A stretch of 64,000 nucleotides of DNA. Origin: RHLJ01 sp048058975 (GTDB taxonomy: Bacteria; Bacteroidota; Rhodothermia; Balneolales; Balneolaceae). Under the pieces are notes generated by a model. That model searched no databases. It saw only the letters and a list, made by a program, of their open reading frames with translations, and was not told the DNA's origin. The translations under genes were made by a program, and so were the position numbers. This document shows positions 47,854 through 57,251 of this stretch, in pieces (position 1 is the stretch's first letter; every line of letters starts with the position of its first letter). Where the stretch lies: assembly GCA_048058975.1 (NCBI GenBank), contig JBLLNP010000007.1:248001-312000 (forward strand), read 5' to 3'.

Positions 47854-49746
47854 ATGTCTTCTATATATCCTACATACGACGTAATAGTTGTTGGCGCAGG
47901 TCATGCAGGGAGTGAAGCTGCTGGAGCAGCAGCACAGCTTGGGGCTAAAACACTTCTTATTACAATGAATCTGGAAGCAATAGCAAAAATGTCGTGTAAT
48001 CCGGCAATGGGAGGGGTTGCTAAAGGGCAATTAGTCCGAGAGATTGACGCGCTTGGAGGGCTTTCCGGAATTGTGAGTGATGAATCCGGGGTCCAGTTCA
48101 GAATGCTTAATAGAAGCAAGGGGCCTGCCATGTGGAGCCCGCGCTGCCAAAGTGATCGGATGCTTTACGCGCAAAGAATGAGAGAACATCTTGAGGCAAA
48201 AGAGAACCTTAGTTTTCGTCAGGATAATGTTGTAGATCTTATTTCAGAAGACGGAAAAAGAATTTCTGGTGTTGTAACTCAAACCGGACAAAGGTTTTAT
48301 GCTAAAGCGGTTGTCTTAACAAGTGGAACGTTTTTAAATGGGTTAATTCACATAGGTGAAAGCCAGTATGGAGGGGGAAGGTCGGGAGAACGGGCTTCTG
48401 TAGGAATTTCTGCGGCTCTTGAGAAGCTTGGTTTCGAAATCGGACGACTTAAAACAGGAACACCTCCAAGGGTTGATGGTCGTTCAGTAGATTACTCAAA
48501 GCTTGAGATACAATATGGAGATGAAAAGCCCACCCCTTTTTCTTTTATGACAGATCCGGACGGGCTACCTAAAGTAGAAGATCAACTTACCTGTTGGATT
48601 GGCTATACCAATGAAAAAGTTCATGAAGTTTTAAAGACCGGATTTGATCGAAGTCCGATGTTTAACGGAAGGATAAAATCCATTGGTCCAAGATACTGTC
48701 CTAGTATTGAAGACAAAATCAATCGCTTCGCAGACAAAGACAGACACCAGCTATTCTTAGAGCCAGAAGGTTGGAATACTTACGAAATGTACCTGAACGG
48801 TTTTTCTACTTCTCTTCCTGAAGAGACTCAATATGAGGCGCTAAAAGCTATTCCAGGTTTTGAGGAAATAGTTATGATTCGACCGGGTTACGCTATTGAA
48901 TACGATTATTTCCCCCCACATCAGATTAAGCGAACACTCGAGACGAAGCAAATAGAAGGGCTGTTTTTTGCCGGACAGATCAATGGAACAACGGGCTACG
49001 AAGAAGCGGCTTGTCAGGGTTTAATGGCCGGGATAAACGCTGGATTAAAAGTGTTGGACAAGGAGACTTTTATTCTGAAAAGATCAGAAGCCTATATTGG
49101 GGTTTTGATTGATGACTTGATAAATAAAGGTACAGAAGAACCGTATCGAATGTTTACTTCTAGAGCAGAGCACAGGATTCTTCTCAGACAAGACAACGCA
49201 GATTTAAGACTGACGGAATTGGGATATAAGATCGGGCTTGCATCAGAAGAAAGATATAAGAAATTGATAGAAAAAAAGGAGCAGATAAATAAGCTTCATG
49301 ATCTATTTATGAATCAAACAGTTAGGCCAGAGCAGATGGACTCAATGCTACTGGCAAAAGGTACGTCAGCGTTGTCCCAACCAGTAAAGGCGCATTCGGT
49401 ATTATCAAGGCCTGAAGTTTCCATTAAAGATATGTTGGAATATGATAGTGAGCTTTCTTTAAAAACTAATGAAATAACCTCAGGCAGCTTTGCAATAGAA
49501 GAAGTTGAAATACAGATCAAGTATTCCGGGTATATTCAGAAGGAGTTTGAGATGGTAGAAGAGCTTAGTAAAAAAGAGAACACAGTCATTCCTGAACAGC
49601 TTGACTATTCCAAAATCAAAAGCCTATCTACCGAAGGGTATCAAAAGCTTTCTAAGATACGCCCCGAGACAATCGGTCAAGCAGGAAGGATCAGCGGAGT
49701 TTCTGCAAGTGATCTTGCCGTGCTTATGGTTTACTTAAAACGATAA
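47854..49746 (+). CDS. mnmG: tRNA U34 carboxymethylaminomethyl synthase subunit MnmG
   Basis: A 630-residue FAD enzyme (GidA) that with MnmE modifies U34 of several tRNAs. The FAD motif VVGAGHAGSEAAGAAAQLG is near 11-29, then KMSCNPAMGGVAKGQLVREI, the GTFLNGLIHIGE region, GYAIEYDYFPPHQIKRTLE, FAGQINGTTGYEEAACQGL, and the C-terminal helical MnmE-binding domain. It overlaps rsmG by 1 nt. mnmG-rsmG pairs often flank the origin. Confidence 0.97.
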   Translation: MSSIYPTYDVIVVGAGHAGSEAAGAAAQLGAKTLLITMNLEAIAKMSCNPAMGGVAKGQLVREIDALGGLSGIVSDESGVQFRMLNRSKGPAMWSPRCQSDRMLYAQRMREHLEAKENLSFRQDNVVDLISEDGKRISGVVTQTGQRFYAKAVVLTSGTFLNGLIHIGESQYGGGRSGERASVGISAALEKLGFEIGRLKTGTPPRVDGRSVDYSKLEIQYGDEKPTPFSFMTDPDGLPKVEDQLTCWIGYTNEKVHEVLKTGFDRSPMFNGRIKSIGPRYCPSIEDKINRFADKDRHQLFLEPEGWNTYEMYLNGFSTSLPEETQYEALKAIPGFEEIVMIRPGYAIEYDYFPPHQIKRTLETKQIEGLFFAGQINGTTGYEEAACQGLMAGINAGLKVLDKETFILKRSEAYIGVLIDDLINKGTEEPYRMFTSRAEHRILLRQDNADLRLTELGYKIGLASEERYKKLIEKKEQINKLHDLFMNQTVRPEQMDSMLLAKGTSALSQPVKAHSVLSRPEVSIKDMLEYDSELSLKTNEITSGSFAIEEVEIQIKYSGYIQKEFEMVEELSKKENTVIPEQLDYSKIKSLSTEGYQKLSKIRPETIGQAGRISGVSASDLAVLMVYLKR

Positions 49747-50405
49747 TGTTTCATGTGAAACATCGAATTTCATATCAAAATCTTTCGCAAGAGTTGCTCA
49801 AAAAACAGTCGGCGCTATTTGAGCAGAATATTTTATTGCTAGAAGAATACGCCGAAAGACTTCTTTGGTGGAATAAAAGGATCAACCTTGTAAGTAGAGA
49901 TGTTTCACATGAAACAATCAAAGAACATGTACTTCATTCATTGCTATTAGGGGGGGGCTTTGAAGAAGTTGATCTTCGTGAAATAATCGATACAGGAACA
50001 GGCGGGGGATTGCCGGGCATACCTCTTGCAATCTGTTATCCAGATAAAAAGTTTTTGCTTAACGATATTGTTTCGAAAAAGATGATGGCAGTGAAGGAAA
50101 CTGCGACTCATCTCGGCTTAAAAAATGTGCATGTGAATACAGGTTCAATAGCTAATGTTGAGATAAATAAAGGAGAGGTAATTATCTCGAAACACGCCTT
50201 TAAGATAAATCAATTACTATCTCTGATAGAAGAGAAAGCCTGGGGAGAGATTATTCTTTTAAAGGGGGAAAAAGAAGTTCCCAATGAATTAGAAGGAATT
50301 AAAGAAAAATTAGATATAGAAGTTATTGGCCTGGAAGATGCGCTGGAAAAAGATTTTTATATAGGAAAGGCTATTGTTAGAATAAAAAGGAAATTAAATG
50401 AATAG
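49746..50405 (+). CDS. rsmG: 16S rRNA (guanine-527-N7)-methyltransferase RsmG
   Basis: A 219-residue Rossmann methyltransferase (GidB). It begins MFHVKH, an N-terminus common in genes where a parS palindrome spans the start codon, then INLVSRDVSHETIKEHVLHS, the SAM site DTGTGGGLPGIPLAICYPDK and LNDIVSKKMMAVKETATHLG. Loss of RsmG causes low-level streptomycin resistance in other bacteria. Two parS-like 16-mers lie inside it (49747-49762 and 49901-49916). The next gene overlaps its stop by 8 bp. Confidence 0.95.
   Translation: MFHVKHRISYQNLSQELLKKQSALFEQNILLLEEYAERLLWWNKRINLVSRDVSHETIKEHVLHSLLLGGGFEEVDLREIIDTGTGGGLPGIPLAICYPDKKFLLNDIVSKKMMAVKETATHLGLKNVHVNTGSIANVEINKGEVIISKHAFKINQLLSLIEEKAWGEIILLKGEKEVPNELEGIKEKLDIEVIGLEDALEKDFYIGKAIVRIKRKLNE
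49747..49762. promoter_or_regulatory. parS-like site 1
   Basis: TGTTTCATGTGAAACA. It differs from the consensus TGTTTCACGTGAAACA by one base and spans the rsmG start codon. Including flanks the dyad is ATGTTTCATGTGAAACAT. Confidence 0.65.
49901..49916. promoter_or_regulatory. parS-like site 2
   Basis: TGTTTCACATGAAACA, the exact reverse complement of site 1, 138 bp further within rsmG. One base from the parS consensus. Confidence 0.65.
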
Positions 50406-51336
50406 CTCAGAAAGAAGACTGAAACTGATGCTTCTTCTTCAACAACCAGGAAAGAAATTAACCGTTGAGGAAATCGCTAAAAAATTCGGGGTTAGTAGAA
50501 GGACTATTTTCAGGGATTTCAATACTTTACAAGAAATAAATGTGCCTGTAACGTGGGACAAATATGCTGGATATGGAGTAATGCCGGGATATAAAGTTCC
50601 TCCATTGATGTTTACTTCTAAAGAGTTGGCAACTATTATGGTTGGCTTAAATTTTGTCAAGTCCCAGGTTGATAAACAGCTTGTAGAGGACGCACAAGGG
50701 GTTGAGCTAAAAATAAAAAATGTTCTACCAGACGACCTTAAAGAGTTAATGGAATCGCTTGAAGCAAGGACAATTGTAGATCCGTATTTAAAATTTAGTG
50801 GAGAAAAAAAGGAAGGGGGGGATTGGTATTTGTTAAGCAGCGCAATTGCTCAGAAGAGAAGAATTCAATTCGGTTACACTACGAAGTCAGGTGAAAAATC
50901 AATAAGAAAAGTGGATCCCTTCATCCTGGTATTTTATGAGGATCACTGGAATATGATTGGTAAATCTCACCTCAGAGGAGAGGTCAGGAATTTTATTCTT
51001 GATCAGATGGAAAAAATCGAAATTCTGGAAGAAAAAATTAGACTAGAAAAAGACATTGATGTAGAGGGGTTAATTTTTAGAAATAACGAGAGATCGGTTT
51101 TGGTAAGGCTAGTAGTCGAAAAAAGTTTTTTAGAGCGATTAAGAGCAAATTTACCGGCTAAAATTTTTAAGATATCCGCCAAAAATCCTCAAAAAGTTCA
51201 GATCAGTTTTTATTTTGATAACCTAGACTTTTTGAATGAGTGGTTACTTCAGTTTGGAACAGCTATTGAAATTGAATCTCCTAAGGAGCTTGAAGAGAAA
51301 AGAGATGTGCTGTTAAAAAAAATGTTGAGTCAATAA
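50398..51336 (+). CDS. WYL-domain transcriptional regulator
   Basis: A 312-residue protein with an N-terminal HTH_11 (RRLKLMLLLQQPGKKLTVEE, AKKFGVSRRTIFRDFNTLQE), a WYL domain (about 140-215; YLLSSAIAQKRRIQFGY; DHWNMIGKSHLRGEVRNF) and a WCX-type C-terminus. WYL proteins bind nucleic-acid or nucleotide ligands and regulate DNA-damage, phage-defence or metabolic genes. It overlaps rsmG by 8 bp. Confidence 0.92.
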   Translation: MNSSERRLKLMLLLQQPGKKLTVEEIAKKFGVSRRTIFRDFNTLQEINVPVTWDKYAGYGVMPGYKVPPLMFTSKELATIMVGLNFVKSQVDKQLVEDAQGVELKIKNVLPDDLKELMESLEARTIVDPYLKFSGEKKEGGDWYLLSSAIAQKRRIQFGYTTKSGEKSIRKVDPFILVFYEDHWNMIGKSHLRGEVRNFILDQMEKIEILEEKIRLEKDIDVEGLIFRNNERSVLVRLVVEKSFLERLRANLPAKIFKISAKNPQKVQISFYFDNLDFLNEWLLQFGTAIEIESPKELEEKRDVLLKKMLSQ

Positions 51337-51370
51337 AAAATCCCGATCAGAAAACTGACCGGGATTAAAA
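51337..51370. terminator. Terminator between the WYL regulator and gyrA (bidirectional)
   Basis: AATCCCG.TCAG and CTGA.CGGGATT form a stem, with A and T runs on either side. It serves both convergent genes. Confidence 0.8.
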
Positions 51371-51391
51371 TTTCAAGGTTCCGAAACAAAG

Positions 51392-53860
51392 TTAAGATTC
51401 TTCCTCTGTCTCAGCCTCTTCGTCTTCATTCACAACCCGGGTTACTGCCGCAATAGCTCCGTCAGAGTCAAGCCTCATAATTCTTACTCCCTGAGTATTT
51501 CTACCCATTGTACGAATTCCGCCGCAGCTCATTCTTATTACTTTTCCTCGCTCGGTAATAATCATAAGATCGTCTTGATCGGTTACTTCTTTAAGGGCGA
51601 TAAGACTCCCGGTTTTTGGAGTAACCTTTAGCGTAATAACGCCTTTACCTCCACGGGACTGCTCCCGGTAGTCATCAACCAAAGAACGTTTTCCATATCC
51701 ATTCTCAGAAATTGCTAATACCGTGGCCTCATGAGTGTTTTTAATTACCACCATGTCAACAATTTCATCGTTTTTACCAATGGTCATTCCACGAACTCCG
51801 GAGGTATTACGACCCATTTCCCGAGCTTCTGACTCATGGAAGCGGATAGCGCGACCGTTTTTATTGGCAAGTATAATGTTGCAATCTCCATCGGTAAGCT
51901 CTGCTCCAAGTAAGCTGTCTCCGTCTTTTATATTGATAGCAATAATGCCATCTCTTCGGGGACGACTATAAGCTTCAAGCGAAGTCTTTTTGATTTGACC
52001 TTCCTGAGTACACATTACAATGGAGTGCTTTTTTACATACTCTTCATCATCAAGAGTTTTAACAGGTACAAAAGCTTTAATTGCATCGTCCTTATCTATC
52101 TCGATAAGATTTACAATGGCACGACCTCTTGATAACCTGCCGCCTTCAGGAATTTCATATACTTTTAACCAATAACATTGCCCTTTCTCAGTGAAGAAGA
52201 GAATGTAATTATGGTTCGTGGCTACGAATAAATGTTCTACATATTCCTCATCGCGGGTAGTGGTGCCTTTCATGCCCTTTCCTCCTCGGCGTTGTCGGCG
52301 GTAACCACTTACAGGCATTCTTTTGATAAAGCCTTTATTTGATATAGTAACAACTACGTCTTCATCGGCGATCATGTCCTCAACACTGAAGTCTTCGGCT
52401 GAGTAAACAATTTGCGTACGACGCTCATCTCCATAGCGGTCCTTAAGATCCTGTAACTCTTCTTTAATGATGGCGGTCTGACGATCACGGTCAGATAAGA
52501 TCTTGCGAAACTCAGCAATCTTATCGATAATTTCTTTGTACTCGGTATCAATTTTTTCGCGCTCCAGACCAGTAAGTTTCTGAAGTCGCATTTCGAGAAT
52601 GGCCTTTGCCTGAATATCTGTTAGAGCAAATTTCTTACGAAGTTCAACGTTGGCAACTTGTGGGTTTTTTGAAGCCCTAATTGTTTTGATAACTTCATCA
52701 AGATTGTCGAGTGCAATCTTAAGGCCTTCTAAAATGTGTGCACGGGCCTCAGCGGCTTCCAGATCATAAATTGTTCTGCGAATTATGATCTCGATACGGT
52801 GCTCTACGTAGTGATAAATCAGTTCTTTCAGGGTCATCACTTTTGGTCGGCCCTGAACCAACGCCAGGTTTATAATCCCAAAAGTATTCTGCATCTGGGT
52901 ATTTTTGTATAGCTGATTCAACACAACCCCGGCATTAGCGGAACGCTTAAGAATGATTACTACACGCATTCCCTCACGGTCAGATTCATCCCTAACTTCA
53001 GAGATTTCAGTAATTTTTTCCTGATTTACAAGCTCAGCTATTTTTTCAATCAGCGTGCTTTTATTAACCTGATAAGGAATCTCAGTAATTACAATCTGTT
53101 CCCTGCCACCACGAAGCTCTTCAGTATTTGCCCGGGCTCTAAGTACAACTTTACCCCTTCCTGTTTCATAAGCTTCTTTCACCCCTTCATAGCCATAGAT
53201 GATACCCCCGGTAGGAAAATCAGGAGCAGTAATATGCTTCATCAACTCTTTAATTTCTATATCGTTATTATCGATATATGCAACTATCCCATTAATAACT
53301 TCGGTCAAATTATGGGGGGCCATGTTCGTTGCCATACCCACCGCAATGCCTGAAGAACCATTCACGAGCAAGTTCGGAAGCATGCCCGGAAGTACTGTTG
53401 GCTCCTGAAGGGTGTCATCAAAGTTGGACTGATAGTCAACAGTTTCTTTATTGATATCTGTAAGAAGCTCTTCAGCAATACGATCCATACGTACTTCAGT
53501 ATATCGCATGGCAGCGGCTGAATCTCCATCAACGGAACCAAAGTTCCCCTGACCATCAACCAAAGGATATCTCAAAGAAAATTTCTGCACCATCCTTACA
53601 ATGGTATCATATACAGCAGTGTCGCCATGCGGGTGATACTTACCCAGAACCTCTCCAACAATACGGGCACTTTTCTTATAACCCCGATTATGAAGCATCC
53701 CCAACTCACTCATTCCGTAGAGTGCGCGACGGTGAACGGGTTTTAAACCATCCCGTACATCAGGCAGTGCGCGGGACACAATAACCGACATCGAATAATC
53801 GATGTAGGATGACTGCATTTCATCTTCTATGGTTATGGGTATAATCTTTTCTCTAGCCAT
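51392..53860 (-). CDS. gyrA: DNA gyrase subunit A
   Basis: An 822-residue type II topoisomerase subunit. The breakage-reunion domain has the catalytic Tyr in AAMRYTEVRM (near 121) and the SYIDYSMSVIVSRALPDVRD start. The C-terminal beta-pinwheel contains the GyrA box as RQRRGGKGMKGTTT (QRRGGKG), which identifies gyrase rather than topoisomerase IV. The tail is acidic (NEDEEAETEEES). It follows gyrB by 32 bp in the same direction. Confidence 0.97.
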   Translation of the reverse strand: MAREKIIPITIEDEMQSSYIDYSMSVIVSRALPDVRDGLKPVHRRALYGMSELGMLHNRGYKKSARIVGEVLGKYHPHGDTAVYDTIVRMVQKFSLRYPLVDGQGNFGSVDGDSAAAMRYTEVRMDRIAEELLTDINKETVDYQSNFDDTLQEPTVLPGMLPNLLVNGSSGIAVGMATNMAPHNLTEVINGIVAYIDNNDIEIKELMKHITAPDFPTGGIIYGYEGVKEAYETGRGKVVLRARANTEELRGGREQIVITEIPYQVNKSTLIEKIAELVNQEKITEISEVRDESDREGMRVVIILKRSANAGVVLNQLYKNTQMQNTFGIINLALVQGRPKVMTLKELIYHYVEHRIEIIIRRTIYDLEAAEARAHILEGLKIALDNLDEVIKTIRASKNPQVANVELRKKFALTDIQAKAILEMRLQKLTGLEREKIDTEYKEIIDKIAEFRKILSDRDRQTAIIKEELQDLKDRYGDERRTQIVYSAEDFSVEDMIADEDVVVTISNKGFIKRMPVSGYRRQRRGGKGMKGTTTRDEEYVEHLFVATNHNYILFFTEKGQCYWLKVYEIPEGGRLSRGRAIVNLIEIDKDDAIKAFVPVKTLDDEEYVKKHSIVMCTQEGQIKKTSLEAYSRPRRDGIIAINIKDGDSLLGAELTDGDCNIILANKNGRAIRFHESEAREMGRNTSGVRGMTIGKNDEIVDMVVIKNTHEATVLAISENGYGKRSLVDDYREQSRGGKGVITLKVTPKTGSLIALKEVTDQDDLMIITERGKVIRMSCGGIRTMGRNTQGVRIMRLDSDGAIAAVTRVVNEDEEAETEEES

Positions 53861-53892
53861 AAATTAAATTCCTAAATCCTTGTAGATGTATA

Positions 53893-55830
53893 TTAAATAT
53901 CTAATTTTGCGTATTTGGCATTACGCTCTATAAATTCTCTTCGTGGAGTTACGTCGTCTCCCATTAATGTGGAAAACATTTTATCTGCTCCTGCAGCACT
54001 TTCTATAGAAACCTGTTGAAGCGTTCTTGTTTCCGGATCCATGGTGGTTTCCCACAACTGCTCTGGGTTCATCTCGCCAAGACCTTTATATCGGGAAACA
54101 TCAAACTTTCGCTTACCTTTTTTGTATTCATTAATAATTTTGTCGCGGGTAGGGTCATCCCATGCATATTCGATAGTTTTACCCACCGTAATTCTATAAA
54201 GTGGGGGTGTTGCTATATAAACATATCCCATTTCAAGAAGCGGACGCATATACCGGTAGAAAAAGGTAAGTAACAGAGTTCGAATATGAGAACCATCGAT
54301 ATCAGCATCCGTCATAATGATGATTTTATGATAACGAAGTTTTTCCAGTTCAAATTCTTCTTCGCTGTGGCCAATACCGGACCCGAACGCAGTAATCATT
54401 GCCTGAATTTCTTTGTTCTCCAGAATCTTGTTGATTTTGGCCTTTTCAACATTCAGGATTTTTCCACGCAGAGGAAGAATAGCTTGAAAACTCCTATTCC
54501 GGCCCATTTTCGCAGAGCCGCCAGCAGAATCACCCTCAACCAGATAAATTTCACAATGTTCAGGATCTTTGATAGAGCAATCCGCAAGCTTCCCAGGCAA
54601 TCCACCGCCACTCATAACGCTCTTTCTTTGAACCAGTTGTCTTGCTTTTCGCGCGGCTTCACGAGCTTCAGCAGCAAGAACAACTTTCTCGATCACTTTT
54701 TTTGCAATTTTTGGATTCTGCTCCAGATATTCATTCAGCTGATCATAGACGGTGATTTCAACTGCGCTTTGAACTTCTGAGTTACCCAGTTTGGTTTTGG
54801 TTTGACCTTCAAATTGAGGCTCCTGAACTTTAACACTCAACACGGCAGTAAGACCTTCCCGGAAATCCTCACCGGAAATGGTAACCTTACTGTTCGATTT
54901 GATAATTCCGTTCTTATCGGCATAATTTTTAAGAGACCTGGTTAGAGCTCTTCTAAAGCCTGATACGTGAGTACCACCTTCCCGGGTATTAATGTTGTTC
55001 ACATAGGAATGAACATTTTCTGCATAAGAACTATTGTACTGCATCGCAAGCTCAACAGGAACACCCTCAATTTCTCCTTGTATATATATAGGAGTAGGCA
55101 TGTTTGATTCCCTTGCTTCATCCAGGTACTGAACAAAATCACGAACCCCTCCTTCATAGTGATAAACTTCTTTACCCAAATCAGGATCTTCTTCCCGCTC
55201 ATCAATAAGCTCAATGGTAACTTCGGGATTAAGGAAGGCCAGTTCCCGCATTCTCTCAGCAATAATGTTGAATTTAAATTCAACAGTTTGTGTGAAAATC
55301 GAATCATCAGGAAAAAAGGTAATAAAAGTACCCGTTCTATCCGTTTTGCCCTCTACAGTTAAAGGAGTTGTAGTAATTCCTTTTTCAAATTCCATTTTAT
55401 GGATTTTACCGTCTCTGTGAATCTCTGCCTTAAACAAAGTTGATAGGGCGTTCACACAACTTACGCCAACACCATGCAGACCACCCGATACTTTGTAAGT
55501 ATCTTTATCGAACTTACCACCGGCGTGTAGCTTTGTTAATACCACCTCTACGGCAGGAATGCCTAGTTTAGGATGCATATCAACTGGAATTCCACGACCA
55601 TTGTCCTCAATAGTCATCGAGCCGTCTACGTTAATCTTTACAACAATGTGATCGCAGTGACCAGCAAGAGCTTCATCGATAGAGTTGTCAACCACTTCAT
55701 TAATAAGGTGGTGAAGCCCTCTCTGCCCGGTGTCCCCAATGTACATTGCCGGGCGCTTTCTAACCGCCTCAAGACCTTCTAAAACCTGTATATTGGAAGC
55801 CTTGTAGTCGGAACCTTGTGTTTTTGCCAT
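53893..55830 (-). CDS. gyrB: DNA gyrase subunit B
   Basis: A 645-residue ATPase subunit. GHKL ATP site: NEVVDNSIDEALAG and IEDNGRGIPVDMHPK; then GGLHGVGVSCVNALS. The Toprim domain has YLVEGDSAGGSAKMGRNR and IIMTDADIDGSHIRTLLLTF; the C-terminus has KGLGEMNPEQLWETTMDP. It drives negative supercoiling with GyrA. It likely starts the gyrBA transcript; its upstream gap faces rpmB divergently. Confidence 0.97.
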   Translation of the reverse strand: MAKTQGSDYKASNIQVLEGLEAVRKRPAMYIGDTGQRGLHHLINEVVDNSIDEALAGHCDHIVVKINVDGSMTIEDNGRGIPVDMHPKLGIPAVEVVLTKLHAGGKFDKDTYKVSGGLHGVGVSCVNALSTLFKAEIHRDGKIHKMEFEKGITTTPLTVEGKTDRTGTFITFFPDDSIFTQTVEFKFNIIAERMRELAFLNPEVTIELIDEREEDPDLGKEVYHYEGGVRDFVQYLDEARESNMPTPIYIQGEIEGVPVELAMQYNSSYAENVHSYVNNINTREGGTHVSGFRRALTRSLKNYADKNGIIKSNSKVTISGEDFREGLTAVLSVKVQEPQFEGQTKTKLGNSEVQSAVEITVYDQLNEYLEQNPKIAKKVIEKVVLAAEAREAARKARQLVQRKSVMSGGGLPGKLADCSIKDPEHCEIYLVEGDSAGGSAKMGRNRSFQAILPLRGKILNVEKAKINKILENKEIQAMITAFGSGIGHSEEEFELEKLRYHKIIIMTDADIDGSHIRTLLLTFFYRYMRPLLEMGYVYIATPPLYRITVGKTIEYAWDDPTRDKIINEYKKGKRKFDVSRYKGLGEMNPEQLWETTMDPETRTLQQVSIESAAGADKMFSTLMGDDVTPRREFIERNAKYAKLDI

Positions 55831-56106
55831 AAAATAGGGTAATAGCTTGTTTAGATGAGTTTTTTAACGCCAGAAAATAGGGCTATTAAGAGCAAAAACA
55901 AAAAAAGGCAGGCTCAATATCAAAAAAAACTGAGATACGAGTTTTGGAGTCAAATTTGGGGCTAAAAAGCAACTTTTCTAATGTGGAAAACTTTGGAATC
56001 GGTGGATAACTAAATTTTTCTGTTTTTTTGCGTTTAAAATCGTTGAGTTTTGAGAATTATACCCCTATCTTTGGTGTCTATCTCAAAAACGAAATAAACG
56101 AAGAAA
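55831..56106. other. Divergent gyrB/rpmB intergenic region
   Basis: 276 bp with no gene. It holds TGTGGAAAA (55982-55990, inverse of TTTTCCACA) and GGTGGATAA (56001-56009), both near DnaA boxes, A-rich tracts, and the rpmB promoter at 56043-56073. A second, weaker origin candidate, but with only two boxes. Confidence 0.5.
56043..56073 (+). promoter_or_regulatory. Bacteroidota-type promoter of rpmB-rpmG
   Basis: TTG (56043-56045), 20 nt, TATCTTTG (56066-56073, exact TAnnTTTG). The rpmB ATG is 33 bp further. Confidence 0.65.
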
Positions 56107-56352
56107 ATGTCGCGAAGAGACGATATTACTGGAAAGAAGGCGATGAACGGTTACCGTTCTTCCAAGTCTAATAATAAGACAAAGCATCGCTTTCACTTAA
56201 ACTTACAAAAACGACGCTTCTATATCCCTGAAGAAGATAAGTGGATTACATTAAAAGTATCTGCTAAAACGCTCAGAACAATCAATAAGAAAGGGATTAC
56301 TGAAGTTTTGAAAGATGCTCGTCGTAAAGGAACCCTTTTAAAAGAAGTATAG
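56107..56352 (+). CDS. rpmB: 50S ribosomal protein L28
   Basis: An 81-residue L28: NGYRSSKSNNKTKHRFHLNL, QKRRFYIPEEDKWITLKVSA, KTLRTINKKGI. It lacks the zinc-binding Cys pairs near the N-terminus, so it is the zinc-independent form. First gene of rpmB-rpmG-DUF4295; rpmG starts 4 bp later. Confidence 0.95.
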   Translation: MSRRDDITGKKAMNGYRSSKSNNKTKHRFHLNLQKRRFYIPEEDKWITLKVSAKTLRTINKKGITEVLKDARRKGTLLKEV

Positions 56353-56356
56353 ATAA

Positions 56357-56521
56357 ATGGCAAAAGGTAACAGAGTTCAGGTAATTTTGGAGTGCACCGA
56401 GAAGCCAGGTTCTTCACGGTATGTAACTACTAAAAACCGTCGTACACAAACAGAGCGAATGGAACTAAAGAAATACAATCCTGTTCTTCGCAAGCACACC
56501 GTTCATAAAGAAATTAAATAA
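56357..56521 (+). CDS. rpmG: 50S ribosomal protein L33
   Basis: A 54-residue L33 from ATG 56357: AKGNRVQVILECTEKPGSS, RYVTTKNRRTQTERMELKKY and NPVLRKHTVHKEIK. Only one Cys is present, so it is a zinc-free (C-minus) form. It lies 4 bp after rpmB and 9 bp before the DUF4295 gene. Confidence 0.95.
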   Translation: MAKGNRVQVILECTEKPGSSRYVTTKNRRTQTERMELKKYNPVLRKHTVHKEIK

Positions 56522-56530
56522 GGTTGAACC

Positions 56531-56701
56531 ATGGCTAAGAAACAAGTATTTGGTGCTGATGCACTTCAGGCAAAAATGTCTGCCAAAAGAATGGCGAAAG
56601 TAATTATCTCAACCAAAAATGAGAATGGAAAATATTCTTACCGTGAAGCTATGGTTGAGCAGGATAACGTAAAAGATTTTATTCAGCAGAATAAAGCTTG
56701 A
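56531..56701 (+). CDS. DUF4295 small protein of the L28-L33 cluster
   Basis: A 56-residue, Lys-rich protein: AKKQVFGADALQAKMSAKRM, AKVIISTKNENGKYSYREA, then an acidic segment. It fits DUF4295, a family almost always found behind rpmG in Bacteroidota and likely linked to the ribosome. Its presence supports the phylum assignment. It is followed by a terminator. Confidence 0.9.
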   Translation: MAKKQVFGADALQAKMSAKRMAKVIISTKNENGKYSYREAMVEQDNVKDFIQQNKA

Positions 56702-56721
56702 TAACGTAACAAAACGAATTT

Positions 56722-56759
56722 AAAAGGTTATACAAGCAGATTGTGTAACCTTTTTTTTT
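56722..56759 (+). terminator. Terminator of the rpmB-rpmG-DUF4295 operon
   Basis: AAAGGTTA-TACA and TGTG-TAACCTTT stem, then nine T. Confidence 0.88.
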
Positions 56760-56792
56760 GCTTACTTTTCACTATCAAAAACACAATATACA

Positions 56793-57251
56793 ATGAGTAT
56801 CAAAGAGCAAATTTTTTCAGATCTGAAAGAAGCAATGAAAGCTAAGGAGCAGGATAAACTTCGCGTTTTGAGGTCTCTAAAAGCTAAATTGATGGAAAAG
56901 GAAATCTCTGAGAGACAAGGTGGGCAGGCAGAGCTCACTGATGAACAAGCACTTCAGGTTCTTACAAAGGCTGCAAAGCAAAGAAAGGAATCTATTGCTC
57001 AGTTTACCGAAGGCGGGCGTGAAGATCTTGTAGCTAATGAAGAAATGGAACTGGTAATTATAGAGGCGTATCTTCCTGAGATGATGGACGAAGATGAAGT
57101 TCGAAGAATCATTAAGGAGAAAATTTCTGCAATGGGCGCAAGTGGACCACAAGATATGGGAAAAGTAATGGGGCCTATAATGGGCCAGTTAAAAGGGAAA
57201 GCGGACGGTTCTCTGGTTAGTAAAATCGTAAAAGAGGAGCTTGCCGGATAA
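56793..57251 (+). CDS. GatB/YqeY-domain protein
   Basis: A 152-residue YqeY-type protein, mostly helical: IKEQIFSDLKEAMKAKEQDK, RVLRSLKAKLMEKEISERQG, then LPEMMDEDEVRRIIKEKI and the MGKVMGPIMGQLKGKADGSL C-terminus. This is the tRNA-binding tail domain of GatB as a stand-alone protein; role unproven. It overlaps cvpA by 1 nt. Confidence 0.94.
   Translation: MSIKEQIFSDLKEAMKAKEQDKLRVLRSLKAKLMEKEISERQGGQAELTDEQALQVLTKAAKQRKESIAQFTEGGREDLVANEEMELVIIEAYLPEMMDEDEVRRIIKEKISAMGASGPQDMGKVMGPIMGQLKGKADGSLVSKIVKEELAG

Noticed and set aside
54286..54780. 164-codon plus-strand ORF antisense to gyrB
   Set aside because: Shadow of a highly conserved coding region, without RBS.
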